This document shows positions 1-7,927 of a stretch of 10,437 bases of DNA, piece after piece. The first letter of the stretch is position 1. Every line of letters begins with the position of its first letter. The stretch lies in assembly GCA_947628265.1 (NCBI GenBank), contig CANQZF010000039.1:1-10437 (forward strand), in the 5' to 3' direction. The translations under genes were made by a program, and so were the position numbers. The DNA is from an uncultured Oscillospiraceae bacterium. GTDB taxonomy: Bacteria; Bacillota; Clostridia; Oscillospirales; Oscillospiraceae. The notes under the pieces were generated by a model. The model was not told the origin of the DNA. It was given only the letters and a program-made list of their open reading frames with translations, and ran no database searches.

Positions 1-413
1 CCGGCGATCTCCTCCGGGGTCATGCGGCGGGTGCAGGGGATCTCGCCGTAGAAGTAGTCGCCCTGGGTGGTGCCGAAGGGCGGGATGCCCCGTCCGGCCT
101 GGGCGAAGGAGGTGGCCCAGCGGGAGTGGGTGTGGACAACGCCGCCGAGCGTCGGGAACGCCTTGTAGAGGGCCACGTGGGTGGGGGTGTCGGAGGAGGG
201 CTTGTAGTGCCCCTCCACCACCTTGCCGTTCATATCCACCACCACCATGTCCTCGGGCTTCATGCCGTCGTACTCAACGCCGGAGGGCTTGATGACCACA
301 AGGCCCCGCTCCCGGTCGATGCCGGAGACGTTGCCCCAGGTGAAGGTCACAAGTCCGTGGCGCGGAAGCTCAAGGTTCGCCTCGCACACCACTTTTTTCA
401 GTTCTTCAAGCAT
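1..413 (-). CDS. araD: L-ribulose-5-phosphate 4-epimerase AraD (partial, C-terminus beyond left edge)
   Basis: Class II aldolase-type epimerase that converts L-ribulose-5-phosphate to D-xylulose-5-phosphate, the last step of the arabinose pathway, in the cytoplasm. The first 137 residues are visible and lie close to E. coli AraD numbering. They include the phosphate-binding TWGNVSG loop (about residues 25-31), KPSGVEYDG (42-50), the SSD motif at 73-75, the zinc ligands His94 and His96 in HTHS (E. coli His95 and His97), and Asp119 in TTQGDYF (E. coli Asp120). The third zinc-binding histidine lies beyond the window. The ATG at 413-411 starts one base after the kinase stop codon, and its ribosome binding site sits inside the kinase gene, so the two are likely translationally coupled. 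The truncation is only the window edge; nothing suggests a broken gene. Confidence 0.95.
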   Translation of the reverse strand, partial: MLEELKKVVCEANLELPRHGLVTFTWGNVSGIDRERGLVVIKPSGVEYDGMKPEDMVVVDMNGKVVEGHYKPSSDTPTHVALYKAFPTLGGVVHTHSRWATSFAQAGRGIPPFGTTQGDYFYGEIPCTRRMTPEEIA

Positions 414-414
414 T

Positions 415-1986
415 TTACATTACCTCCGTAGCCAGCTTTTCCACCGGGATGGCCTTTTTATATTTGGTGAGGAAGGCGTTGAAGCCGTCCACGTCATCCT
501 TCCCCGCCATCAGCGTGGAGGATTTGGCGTCGGCGAAGACCCGGTTTTCCAGGTACTCGTCCAGCGTCTCGGTGCCCACCTTGCGGATCATATAGGCCGC
601 CAAAAGCGCCATCCCGTAGGGGCCGCCCTCTCCGGCGGTCTCCATGACGCTCACCGGCACGCCGGCGGCGGCGGAGAGCATGGTCTGGCCCACGCCGGGA
701 GTCTTGAAAAAGCCGCCGTGGCCGTAGAGCTTGTCGATCTTCACCTGCTCCTCACCAGTGAGGATGTCAAGGCCGATCTTCAAGGTGGCGAGAGCCGAGA
801 GAAGATGGGTGCGCATGAAGTTGGCAAGGCTCATCTTAGCGTCCGGCGCGCGCATAAAGAGGGGCCGGCCCTGGTCCACGTCGGTGACGCCCTCACCGGA
901 GAAGTAGTTGAAGCTGAGAAGCCCTCCGCAGTCCGGGGTCCCCTCCATGGCCTTGTTAAAGAGGAGGGTGAAGAGGGCTCCCCTGTCGATCTCGATCCCC
1001 GCGCTCTGGGCGAAGTCCGCGAAGAGGCCCACCCAGGCGTTGATGTCGGAGGTGCAGTTGTTGCAGTGGACCATGGCCACGGGGGCGCCGGAGGGGGTCG
1101 TCACCATGTCGATCTCCCGGTGTACGCCCAGGGTCTTATCCACCACCACCATGGCGAAGTCCGAGGTCCCGGCAGAGACGTTGCCCGTCCCCACCTTCAC
1201 GGAGTTGGTGGCGGACATGCCGGTTCCCGCGTCGCCCTCCGGCGGGCACACGGGAACGCCGGGCCGCAGGGTCCCCTCGGGGTCTAGGAATTTCGCTCCG
1301 GCCTCGGTGAGGACGCCGGCGTGCTCGCCGGCCACTAAGACGCGGGGCAGCACGTCCCGGAGCTTCCAGTCGTAGCCCTTGAACTCCGTGAGGGCGTCGA
1401 AGAGCTCCACCATCCGCTGGTTGTAGTCCAGCTCCGCGCTGTCGATGGGGAACATGCCGGAGGCCTCGCCGATGCCCATGACGTGCTTGCCGGTGAGCTC
1501 ATAGTGGATGTAGCCGGCCAGGGTGGTGAGGTGCGCGAGTCTGGGCAGATGCTCCTCGCCGTTCAAAATGGCCTGATAGAGGTGGGCGATGGACCAGCGC
1601 TGGGGGATGTTGAAGCCGAAGAGCTTCGTCAGCTCCTCCGCAGCCTGCCCGGTGATGGTGTTGCGCCAGGTTCGAAACTCCGCTAATTGGTTCATGTCCT
1701 TGTCGAAGGGCAGATACCCGTGCATCATGGCGGAGACGCCGATGGCACCCACGGTGGTGAGCTCCACGCCGAATTTCTCCCGGACGTCCCGCTTTAAGTT
1801 GGCGTAGCAGTCCCGAAGGCCGGTGTGGATGTCCTCCATGGAGTAGGTCCACACGCCGTTCACAAGGCGGTTTTCCCACTCGTGGTCGCCGGAGGCGATG
1901 GGGATGTGGCGCTCGTCGATGAGCACGGCCTTGATGCGGGTGGAGCCAAGCTCGATGCCGATGGCGGTCTTGGTGAGATCTATCAT
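415..1986 (-). CDS. FGGY-family carbohydrate kinase, probable L-ribulokinase (AraK-like)
   Basis: ATP-dependent sugar kinase of 523 residues, inferred to phosphorylate L-ribulose between the AraA and AraD steps. Visible FGGY features are the N-terminal ATPase-fold motif GIELGSTRIKAVLID (10-24), a FRTWRNTITG substrate-side region (104-113), the likely catalytic aspartate D252 in PEGDAGTGM, the GTGNVSAGTSD phosphate loop (266-276), and the C-terminal GHGGFFKTPGVG nucleotide motif (422-433). The N-terminus does not read like classical AraB (E. coli begins AIGLDFGSDSVRA). It resembles the xylulokinase-like clostridial kinases, of which one in Clostridium acetobutylicum was described as a non-orthologous ribulokinase, AraK. 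Substrate is inferred from its place between araA and araD. Xylulokinase would be the alternative. The start at 1986-1984 follows a good AAAGGAGA site (2000-1993), 17 bp after the glycosidase stop. Confidence 0.85.
   Translation of the reverse strand: MIDLTKTAIGIELGSTRIKAVLIDERHIPIASGDHEWENRLVNGVWTYSMEDIHTGLRDCYANLKRDVREKFGVELTTVGAIGVSAMMHGYLPFDKDMNQLAEFRTWRNTITGQAAEELTKLFGFNIPQRWSIAHLYQAILNGEEHLPRLAHLTTLAGYIHYELTGKHVMGIGEASGMFPIDSAELDYNQRMVELFDALTEFKGYDWKLRDVLPRVLVAGEHAGVLTEAGAKFLDPEGTLRPGVPVCPPEGDAGTGMSATNSVKVGTGNVSAGTSDFAMVVVDKTLGVHREIDMVTTPSGAPVAMVHCNNCTSDINAWVGLFADFAQSAGIEIDRGALFTLLFNKAMEGTPDCGGLLSFNYFSGEGVTDVDQGRPLFMRAPDAKMSLANFMRTHLLSALATLKIGLDILTGEEQVKIDKLYGHGGFFKTPGVGQTMLSAAAGVPVSVMETAGEGGPYGMALLAAYMIRKVGTETLDEYLENRVFADAKSSTLMAGKDDVDGFNAFLTKYKKAIPVEKLATEVM
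423..427 (-). promoter_or_regulatory. Ribosome binding site of araD inside the kinase gene
   Basis: GGAGG on the minus strand lies nine bases before the araD ATG (413-411) and within the last codons of the upstream kinase gene. It fixes the araD start and indicates coupled translation of the two genes. Confidence 0.85.
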
Positions 1987-2003
1987 GTTAAATCTCCTTT
2001 TTA

Positions 2004-3161
2004 TCAGTTTTCAAGTATATTTCCGATGCCGTAGGAAATTTGCAGCATCCTTGTATCCATCTGCGACGGGCACAGCTGGAGTAGCTTCGTCCCGTCCTCC
2101 ACGGTACACATGCCCATGCTCCAGCCGGCCTGGTGCATACGGGAGTCGTAGGTCACGAGCATCGGGATCCGCTCCCAGGGTCCCTCCCCCAAATGGTAGT
2201 TCACGAGAAACCATCCGGGGTCCCGGAGTCCCACGGGGCCGGAGTCCTTTTTGCTGGAGAGGATGATGGTGCCGTCAGGGCCCCCCTGGGGCACCCAGAC
2301 GCAGTAGGGCATAGACCCCAGGAAGAAGCCGTCCGAGGTCTGGGCCACCGTCCCCAAAATCGCCGGGTCGCCCCAGTCCACGCCGTCGTCGGAGAGCTTA
2401 AAGCGCACCTCGCAGGGCGGGAACATGGACTCCTTGAAGTTCACGACCTCGTAGCACATGAAGTAGCGGCCGTTGGGAAGGCGGGTGACGATGGCCATGC
2501 CGGGGCGCTGGAAGCCGTCGGGCACGGCGGTGACGAATTTCTCCTCGCCCCAGGTCCTCCCGCCGTCCTTGGAGACTTGAAGCGCCAGGGTCTGGTTGAG
2601 GAGCCTGTTGGTGTGGGGCCGCTCGTCGGTGTAGACCACGGTAATGTCCCCGTCGGCGTTGAGGTAGATGAAGGGCTCCCACACCGGGCCGAGAGCGTCC
2701 CAGTTTTGCTCCACCGGGGGCCCGCCGGCGCAGACCGTGGAGCGGTACTCCCAGGTCTTCCCGTGGTCCCGGCTTATGAAAAAGAGGAGCTCGGTGCACT
2801 CGAAGGTGAGCGGGATGGAGTTTGCGGAGAACACCAGCGTCCCGGCGGGCAGATCCGCCACATCCCGGTCCAGCTCCAGAAGTACGGGCTGGAAGCGAAG
2901 GCCGTAGCCGTTTTTCGTGTCCTCCACCTGGCTGTAGAACTCCCAGGTCTTCCCGTGGTCCCGGGAGGCGTAGATGGGCGTCACCGGCGGCTCCTTCACG
3001 GTGTAGTGGTCGAAGGCCGCCAGCACCAGGCCGTTATCCTCCCCGGCGTGGTGGAGCTCCACCGGACGGGGGTAGAGGACGCCGCCGCCATTGCCGTAGA
3101 CCTCCTCCCGGCGGGGGGAGTAGACTACTCCGGCAAAGTCCTTTTGGATCGTAATGGACAT
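2004..3161 (-). CDS. GH93-like exo-arabinanase / sialidase-fold glycosidase with Asp boxes
   Basis: A 385-residue beta-propeller enzyme of the sialidase/BNR superfamily. Three clear Asp boxes (S-x-D-x-G-x-T-W) are seen at residues 66-73, 130-137 and 197-204, with a degenerate fourth at 257-263 (SDDGVDW). Best family guess is GH93, whose fungal members release arabinobiose from alpha-1,5-L-arabinan. Two glutamates, E162 in GPVWEPF and E238 in MCYEVVN, are 76 residues apart; as I recall, the two catalytic glutamates of Fusarium Arb93A are similarly spaced (about 170 and 242). Its place between araA and the ribulokinase favours an arabinose-containing substrate over sialic acid. The N-terminus MSITIQKDF has no signal peptide, so it should act in the cytoplasm on imported oligosaccharides. 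The start is set by GGAGGTGG at 3173-3166. A non-GH93 propeller glycosidase or a non-catalytic protein cannot be excluded. Confidence 0.7.
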   Translation of the reverse strand: MSITIQKDFAGVVYSPRREEVYGNGGGVLYPRPVELHHAGEDNGLVLAAFDHYTVKEPPVTPIYASRDHGKTWEFYSQVEDTKNGYGLRFQPVLLELDRDVADLPAGTLVFSANSIPLTFECTELLFFISRDHGKTWEYRSTVCAGGPPVEQNWDALGPVWEPFIYLNADGDITVVYTDERPHTNRLLNQTLALQVSKDGGRTWGEEKFVTAVPDGFQRPGMAIVTRLPNGRYFMCYEVVNFKESMFPPCEVRFKLSDDGVDWGDPAILGTVAQTSDGFFLGSMPYCVWVPQGGPDGTIILSSKKDSGPVGLRDPGWFLVNYHLGEGPWERIPMLVTYDSRMHQAGWSMGMCTVEDGTKLLQLCPSQMDTRMLQISYGIGNILEN

Positions 3162-3182
3162 TATACCACCTCCAGACCGGGA

Positions 3183-4664
3183 TTACAAGTTTTTGAGCTT
3201 CCAGGCGATGTCGTTATAGAAAAGCTCCTTCTCAAATTCCTCGGGCTTTGTGTCCTTGGTGATGTGGACGCACTCGATCTCCATCATCCGGGCCCAGTCC
3301 ATCATCATCTGGGCGGTGACGGCAGTGGAGAGGACGGTGTGGTGGGCGCCGCCGGCCATGATCCAGCACTTGACGCCGGTGAGCAGGTCGGGCATGGCCT
3401 TCCACATGACCCGGGCCACGGGGAGGTTGGGCATCTCCAGGATGGGCTTGATGACCTCAATGTCCTGGATAAGGAGTCTCAGCCGCCCGCCCATGTCGAT
3501 GAGGGTCGCCACAATGCCGGGGCCCTCCTTGCCCTCGAAGACCAGCCTCGCGGGGGGCTGGCGGTCTCCAATACCCAGGGGGTGGACCTGGATCTTGGGC
3601 CTCTGGGCGGCGATGGAGGGGCAGACCTCCAGCATATGGGCGCCCAGGGAGACCTCGTCCCCCGGCTTTAAGTCGTAGGTGTAGTCCTCCATGAACACCG
3701 TGCCGCCGGGGAGCCCCTGGGCCATGGTCTTCATGATGGCGGTCATGCCGGCGGTCTTCCAGTCGCCCTCGCCGCCGTAGCCGCAGCCGTCGGCCATCAT
3801 GTTCTGAGTGGCAAGGCCGGGGAGCTGCTCCATGCCGTAGAGGTCCTGGAAGTTGTTGGAGAAGGCCGACGCGCCCTCGCGCTTCAAAATTTTCCGCATG
3901 GCGATCTCCTCCCGGGCCTGATAGCGGACGGTGGAGACATCGTCGGTGTCCATGTCGTAGCGGCTCTCATACTCGGCCATCTTCTCGTCGATCTCGGTCT
4001 CTGTCACGGCGTCCATGGTCTCCACAAGGTGCCCCACGGGCCAGTAGTCCACCTGCCAGCCAAGTTTGATGTGCGTCTCCACCTTGTCGCCCTCGGTGAC
4101 GGCCACCTCGCGCATGTTGTCGCCGAAGCGGATGACCTTCAGCTCGTGGGAGAAGGCGTAACCGATGGCGGAGCGCATCCAGGCGCCCAGCTCCTCCAAA
4201 ACGGGCCGATCCTGCCAGTACCCGGCGATGATCTTCCGGGGAAGGCGCATCCGGGCGCCGATGAAGCCGTGCTCCCGGTCCCCGTGGGCGGCCTGGTTGA
4301 GGTTCATGAAGTCCATGTCGATCTCGAGGTTTGGGATGTTGCGGTTATACTGGGTGGCCAGGTGGCAGTAGGGCTTCTGGAGAAGATCAAAGCCGTGGAT
4401 CCACATCTTGCTGGGAGAGAAGGTGTGGCACCAGGTGATGATGCCGGCGCAATCATCGTCGGCGTTGGCGGCCTTCATGGTCTTTGTGATCTCGGCGTCC
4501 GTCTTGACGGTGGCCTTGTAGACGATCTTGCAGGGCAGGACGCCAGAGGCGTTCATCCAGTCCGCCATCTCGGCGGCCCGGGCGGCCACGGTGTCCAGCA
4601 CCTCGGGCCCGTAGAGGAACTGACTTCCCACCACGAACCAGAATTCCTTTGATTTCATGTCCAT
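3183..4664 (-). CDS. araA: L-arabinose isomerase AraA
   Basis: Cytoplasmic, metal-dependent isomerase of 493 residues that converts L-arabinose to L-ribulose. The length matches the family (E. coli 500, Bacillus about 496). The N-terminus EFWFVVGSQFLYGPE is diagnostic. The metal and catalytic residues are all present: E299 in GYGGEGDWKT, E326 in VFMEDYTYD, H343 in GAHMLEVCPS and H442 in AGGAHHTVLS, corresponding to E. coli E306, E333, H350 and H450. The conserved HPLGIGDRQPPARLVF stretch (361-376) is also there. The frame stays open upstream to 4733, but those extra 23 residues would be encoded by the intergenic hairpin. The ATG at 4664-4662 has an AAAGGAGATC site nine bases before it, so that start is chosen. 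The gene leads the group araA, GH93-like, kinase, araD. Confidence 0.97.
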   Translation of the reverse strand: MDMKSKEFWFVVGSQFLYGPEVLDTVAARAAEMADWMNASGVLPCKIVYKATVKTDAEITKTMKAANADDDCAGIITWCHTFSPSKMWIHGFDLLQKPYCHLATQYNRNIPNLEIDMDFMNLNQAAHGDREHGFIGARMRLPRKIIAGYWQDRPVLEELGAWMRSAIGYAFSHELKVIRFGDNMREVAVTEGDKVETHIKLGWQVDYWPVGHLVETMDAVTETEIDEKMAEYESRYDMDTDDVSTVRYQAREEIAMRKILKREGASAFSNNFQDLYGMEQLPGLATQNMMADGCGYGGEGDWKTAGMTAIMKTMAQGLPGGTVFMEDYTYDLKPGDEVSLGAHMLEVCPSIAAQRPKIQVHPLGIGDRQPPARLVFEGKEGPGIVATLIDMGGRLRLLIQDIEVIKPILEMPNLPVARVMWKAMPDLLTGVKCWIMAGGAHHTVLSTAVTAQMMMDWARMMEIECVHITKDTKPEEFEKELFYNDIAWKLKNL

Positions 4665-4670
4665 AGTTCC

Positions 4671-4680
4671 GATCTCCTTT
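4671..4680 (-). promoter_or_regulatory. araA: Ribosome binding site that decides the araA start
   Basis: AAAGGAGATC on the minus strand, with its GGAG core nine bases from the ATG at 4664. No comparable site precedes the more upstream in-frame ATG codons at 4733 and 4688, so those starts are unlikely. Confidence 0.85.
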
Positions 4681-4704
4681 AATACCATTATATCGTATAG
4701 AGCT

Positions 4705-4732
4705 TGCGAGCCGACGAAACCGTCGGCTCGCA
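4705..4732 (-). other. Strong intercistronic hairpin between the ATPase gene and araA
   Basis: A perfect 12-bp inverted repeat (TGCGAGCCGACG, 4-base loop, CGTCGGCTCGCA) begins 20 bp after the ATPase stop codon. On the minus strand it is followed by AGCTCTATACG, not a T-run, so it lacks the U-tract of an intrinsic terminator. It could end a share of transcripts, stabilise the 3' end of the upstream message, or mark an RNA processing site that gives different amounts of ATPase and AraA. It is the longest perfect stem I found in the window. Confidence 0.8.
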
Positions 4733-4751
4733 CTTACCGCTTTCGGCGTTA

Positions 4752-5924
4752 TTAGTTGACAATAGCTTTTTCAGTGTCCTTATCGAAGACGTGGATCTTG
4801 TCGGAATCCAGGGCCACGGTGATGGTGCTGCCGTAACGGGCGTTGGTGGCGGCGCTGACCTTGGCGGACCACTGGACCTTCTTCACGTTGGCGTAAGCGT
4901 CGTCGGTGAACTGGCGCTGGACCTCGGCGGGCTTCTCATTGAGGAGGTTGAAGTACAGCAGAACTTCGGAGCCCAGGAGCTCGTAGCCGTTGACCTTCAC
5001 CTGGAACTGGGTGTCGGGGTGGGCCGCCAGCTCGTGCTCGGCCTCGAAGATGGCCTCGGGACGGACGCCCATGATGACCCGCTTGCCCACGTAGCCCTGA
5101 TCCTTCAGGACCTTGGCCTTGTCGGCGGGGAGCTTGACCTTATGGACGTCGAACTCCAGGTAGACGTCGTTGCCACTCGCCGTGCAGTCGGCATTGATAA
5201 AGTTCATCTGGGGGCTTCCGATGAAGCCGGCCACGAACAGGTTGTCGGGGTGATTGTAGAGCTCACGGGGGGAGGCGACCTGCTGGATGATGCCGTCCTT
5301 CATGACGACGATGCGGGTGCCCAGGGTCATGGCCTCGGTCTGGTCATGGGTGACGTAGATGATGGTGGCGCCCAGGCGCTGATGGAGCGCGGAGATCTCG
5401 GCGCGCATCTGGACACGCAGCTTGGCGTCCAGGTTGGAGAGCGGCTCGTCCATCAGGAACACCTTGGGCTCACGGACGATGGCGCGGCCCATGGCCACAC
5501 GCTGTCTCTGGCCGCCGGAGAGGGCTGCGGGCTTGCGGTCCAGCAGCTCAGCCAGGTCCAGGATCTGGGAGGCGTCCTTGACCTTCTTGTTGATCTCGTG
5601 CTTGGGGGTCTTGCGGAGCTTCAGTCCGAAGGCCATGTTGTCCTTGACGGACATGTGGGGATAAAGGGCGTAGTTCTGGAAGACCATGGCGATGTCGCGG
5701 TCCTTAGGCTCCACGTCGTTCATGATCTTACCGTCGATCATAAATTCGCCCTCGGAGATGTCCTCAAGGCCGGCGATCATACGAAGGGTGGTGGACTTGC
5801 CGCAGCCGGAGGGGCCGACGAAGATGATGAACTCCTTGTCCTCCACCTCCAGGTTGAAGTCCTTGACGGCCTCGAAGCCGTTGGGGTAGATCTTGTAGAT
5901 GTGCTTCAAAGACAGGCTTGCCAT
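4752..5924 (-). CDS. msmX: ABC sugar importer ATP-binding protein, MsmX/UgpC/MalK family
   Basis: Cytoplasmic ATPase subunit of CUT1-type sugar ABC importers, 390 residues, a usual length for the family. Motifs in order: Walker A GPSGCGKS (37-44), Q-loop Q83 in MVFQNYALYPH, signature LSGGQRQR (135-142), Walker B VFLMDE (155-160), D-loop SNLDAK (163-168) and H-loop H193 in VTHD. A C-terminal OB-fold/TOBE regulatory region follows (about 240-390), including GVRPEAI (286-292). In Firmicutes such ATPases energise several oligosaccharide importers, including arabino-oligosaccharide (AraNPQ-type) systems. No binding protein or permease is present here, so its partners must be encoded elsewhere. The start at 5924 follows AGGAGGG at 5937-5931. 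It lies 42 bp after GH127, in the same direction. Whether it is dedicated to arabinosides or shared cannot be told from the sequence. Confidence 0.95.
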   Translation of the reverse strand: MASLSLKHIYKIYPNGFEAVKDFNLEVEDKEFIIFVGPSGCGKSTTLRMIAGLEDISEGEFMIDGKIMNDVEPKDRDIAMVFQNYALYPHMSVKDNMAFGLKLRKTPKHEINKKVKDASQILDLAELLDRKPAALSGGQRQRVAMGRAIVREPKVFLMDEPLSNLDAKLRVQMRAEISALHQRLGATIIYVTHDQTEAMTLGTRIVVMKDGIIQQVASPRELYNHPDNLFVAGFIGSPQMNFINADCTASGNDVYLEFDVHKVKLPADKAKVLKDQGYVGKRVIMGVRPEAIFEAEHELAAHPDTQFQVKVNGYELLGSEVLLYFNLLNEKPAEVQRQFTDDAYANVKKVQWSAKVSAATNARYGSTITVALDSDKIHVFDKDTEKAIVN

Positions 5925-5966
5925 AATGAACCCTCCTATAATATATTGAAAGTTTTTTTATTTTCT

Positions 5967-7901
5967 TTATTTGGCGGTGACCCAGACGGTCATCTCCCCC
6001 GGCTCCCGGTTGCCCCAGAAGCAGTAGGGGACGAATTTGAGCTTGCAAGGCACGCTGTCCGGGGCCCGGGTGCTGTATAGCCCCCCGCTCCACTGAAGCC
6101 TGAGGCCCTCCGCCTCCACGGTGACGCTGTCCCGGAGACCCCCGCCGGGGACCTCCCGGAGCGCCTTGGAGGTGTCGATCCTGAGGGCCGCCAGGCCCTC
6201 GCCGTTGTCCGCCTCCTCCAGGCAGTAGACCAGCGGCCCTTTTCGCACCGCCACCTTGCCGGAGTCTGCGGAGACTTTTGGATTTGCGTAGATGAGCCTT
6301 GCCGTCATGCCAAAACCGAAGCTGACGGCGGTCGCGGTCCCCTCCACGGGAATGACCGCGTAGCCCCGGTCGAGCTTTGGGACAAAGGCCCCGCCCTCCC
6401 CGGTGAAGACCGGGTCCTCGGCGTAGTCCGGGACGCGGATAAGGAGCGTCCCCCGGACGGGCCTTTCGGCGCGGACTCTTATTTTGGCGTGGCCCTCCCA
6501 AGGCAGGGAGGACTCTATGGCGATCTTCACGGGCACGCCGGCGATCCGCGCCTTAAACGTGCCGCTTATGAGGAGATTTACCCGGATGGATGTGTCGCCC
6601 TGGAGGAGGACGTATTCGCCCAGGGACGCCAGGGTCCTTGCGATATTGGGCGGGCAGCAGGCGCAGCCGAACCATTTTTGCCGGACGGGCTTTACGTGGG
6701 CCCGGTCCGTGGCCGGCATACACGCCTCCGGGATGACCTCCAGGGGGTTTACGTAGAAGAAGCTCCTGCCGTCCATGGCAATTCCCGCGAGGACGGTGTT
6801 GTAGATGGCCAGCTCCGCCGTGTCCATGTACTTGGCCTCGCCGGTGACGCGGCTCATGCGCTTGCAGAACATGGCCAGGGCGATGGAGGCGCAGCTCTCG
6901 GCGTAGGCGGAGTCGTTGGGAAGGTCGTAGTCGGTGGTGAAGCGCTCCATGACCCCGGAGCTGCCGATGCCGCCGGTTATGTACATCCGCTTTTCGGTGA
7001 TGTTCTCGTAAAGCCGCTCACAGGCCGCCAGCAGCGCCTCGTCGTGGTAGCTCCCGGCCAAGTCCGCCATGGCGGAGTATAGGTACAGCGCCCGGACCGC
7101 GTGGCCCTCGGCGGTGGATTGCTCCCGGACGGGGGCGTGGGCCTGGCCGTACTCGGGGACGTAGGGGTTGGGGTCGTGCCAGACATCCACAAAGCGCGGG
7201 AGGGTGTTTTCACGGCTCAAATAGTCCGTGGTCCCCCGGCGGTTTATGAAGTCGTAGGCCATGGCCCGGTATTTTTCCTCGCCGGTGGCCTCGTAGAGCC
7301 TAAAAAGCGCCAGCTCGATCTCCTCGTGTCCCGGCACGGCGTCGGCGTACTCCGGGGTGTGGAAGACCTCGCAGATGAGGTCGGCAAAGCGCCGCATGGC
7401 GTTAAGGAACCTATCCTCCCCCGTCACCTGATACCAGGCCACGGCGGCCTCGATGAAGTGTCCGGCGGTGTAGAGCTCGTGGCCCTCCTTCAGGTTGCAA
7501 AACTGCTTTCCGGGGTGGAGGATGGTGAAGTAGCTGTTGAGGTACCCGTTGGGCTGTTGGGCGGCGAGGACGAGATCGATCATCTCCTCCGCCGTGGCCC
7601 GGAGCTTCGGGTCCGGGAGGGACGCTAAGGAGTAGGCGGCGGCCTCCAGCCATTTGGCGAGGTCCGTGTCCTGGAAGACCCAGCCCTCAAAGGTGCCCTC
7701 CTCCTGCCCCGCCGCGATCTTGAGGTTCCGGATACAGCGGCTGGGGGGCGCGCCGGGGATGCGGTCCCAGAGGGTGTCGTACTGGTACGGCAAAATCTCG
7801 CTGGTGACAAGGCGCACACAGCCGTTCCAGAAGGGATCGTCGATCCGAAGGTCCCTGAGGGGCAAATATTTTAAATTTTTTTCAAATCCCGTCAGGTCCA
7901 T
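5967..7901 (-). CDS. GH127 beta-L-arabinofuranosidase
   Basis: Retaining glycosidase of 644 residues related to Bifidobacterium longum HypBA1 (658 residues), which removes beta-L-arabinofuranosyl units, for example from the beta-arabinooligosaccharides of plant hydroxyproline-rich glycoproteins. The family uses a zinc-bound cysteine nucleophile. All key residues align with small offsets: E319 (acid/base, HypBA1 E322), E335 and C337 in AESCAS (E338, C340), and C415-C416 in WFGCACCPPNIAR (C417 nucleophile, C418). An alpha/alpha-barrel region covers roughly residues 1-425 and a beta-rich C-terminal part follows. No signal peptide is seen, so the enzyme is predicted cytoplasmic. The start at 7901-7899 is supported by GGGGAG at 7915-7910. 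It is the first gene of the leftward cluster and is divergent from the regulator. Activity on beta-L-arabinopyranose or another close sugar is possible. Confidence 0.93.
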   Translation of the reverse strand: MDLTGFEKNLKYLPLRDLRIDDPFWNGCVRLVTSEILPYQYDTLWDRIPGAPPSRCIRNLKIAAGQEEGTFEGWVFQDTDLAKWLEAAAYSLASLPDPKLRATAEEMIDLVLAAQQPNGYLNSYFTILHPGKQFCNLKEGHELYTAGHFIEAAVAWYQVTGEDRFLNAMRRFADLICEVFHTPEYADAVPGHEEIELALFRLYEATGEEKYRAMAYDFINRRGTTDYLSRENTLPRFVDVWHDPNPYVPEYGQAHAPVREQSTAEGHAVRALYLYSAMADLAGSYHDEALLAACERLYENITEKRMYITGGIGSSGVMERFTTDYDLPNDSAYAESCASIALAMFCKRMSRVTGEAKYMDTAELAIYNTVLAGIAMDGRSFFYVNPLEVIPEACMPATDRAHVKPVRQKWFGCACCPPNIARTLASLGEYVLLQGDTSIRVNLLISGTFKARIAGVPVKIAIESSLPWEGHAKIRVRAERPVRGTLLIRVPDYAEDPVFTGEGGAFVPKLDRGYAVIPVEGTATAVSFGFGMTARLIYANPKVSADSGKVAVRKGPLVYCLEEADNGEGLAALRIDTSKALREVPGGGLRDSVTVEAEGLRLQWSGGLYSTRAPDSVPCKLKFVPYCFWGNREPGEMTVWVTAK

Positions 7902-7927
7902 CGGTCAAACTCCCCACGTTTTCGTGA

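Noticed and set aside
223..1287. Plus-strand open frame of 354 codons opposite araD and the kinase
   Set aside because: Antisense shadow of two recognised genes; repetitive Gly/His/Val composition.
2133..3671. Plus-strand open frame of 512 codons opposite the GH93-like gene and araA
   Set aside because: It spans two convincing minus-strand genes and their intergenic gap and has a low-complexity His/Gly/Val composition with no recognisable motif.
4687..4692. TATAAT on the minus strand before araA as an internal promoter
   Set aside because: The hexamer is perfect, but 17 bp upstream lies GTCGGC inside the hairpin, with no -35 and no TG extension, and the start would fall on the ribosome binding site. 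Not enough for a promoter call.
5925..5966. Promoter in the AT-rich gap before the ATPase gene
   Set aside because: TATATT-like sequence is present but no -35 at proper spacing; the 42-bp gap is adequately explained as a ribosome-binding leader within an operon.
4704..6080. Plus-strand open frame of 458 codons opposite the ATPase gene
   Set aside because: It is antisense to a clear ABC ATPase with all motifs, is low-complexity (Val, Gly, Leu, Asp, His rich), and arises from the codon bias of GC-rich genes.
5764..6501. Minus-strand frame of 245 codons across the GH127/ATPase junction
   Set aside because: It is out of frame with both genes, overlaps the end of GH127 and the start of the ATPase, and is rich in Arg, Gly and Pro as expected for a shifted frame.
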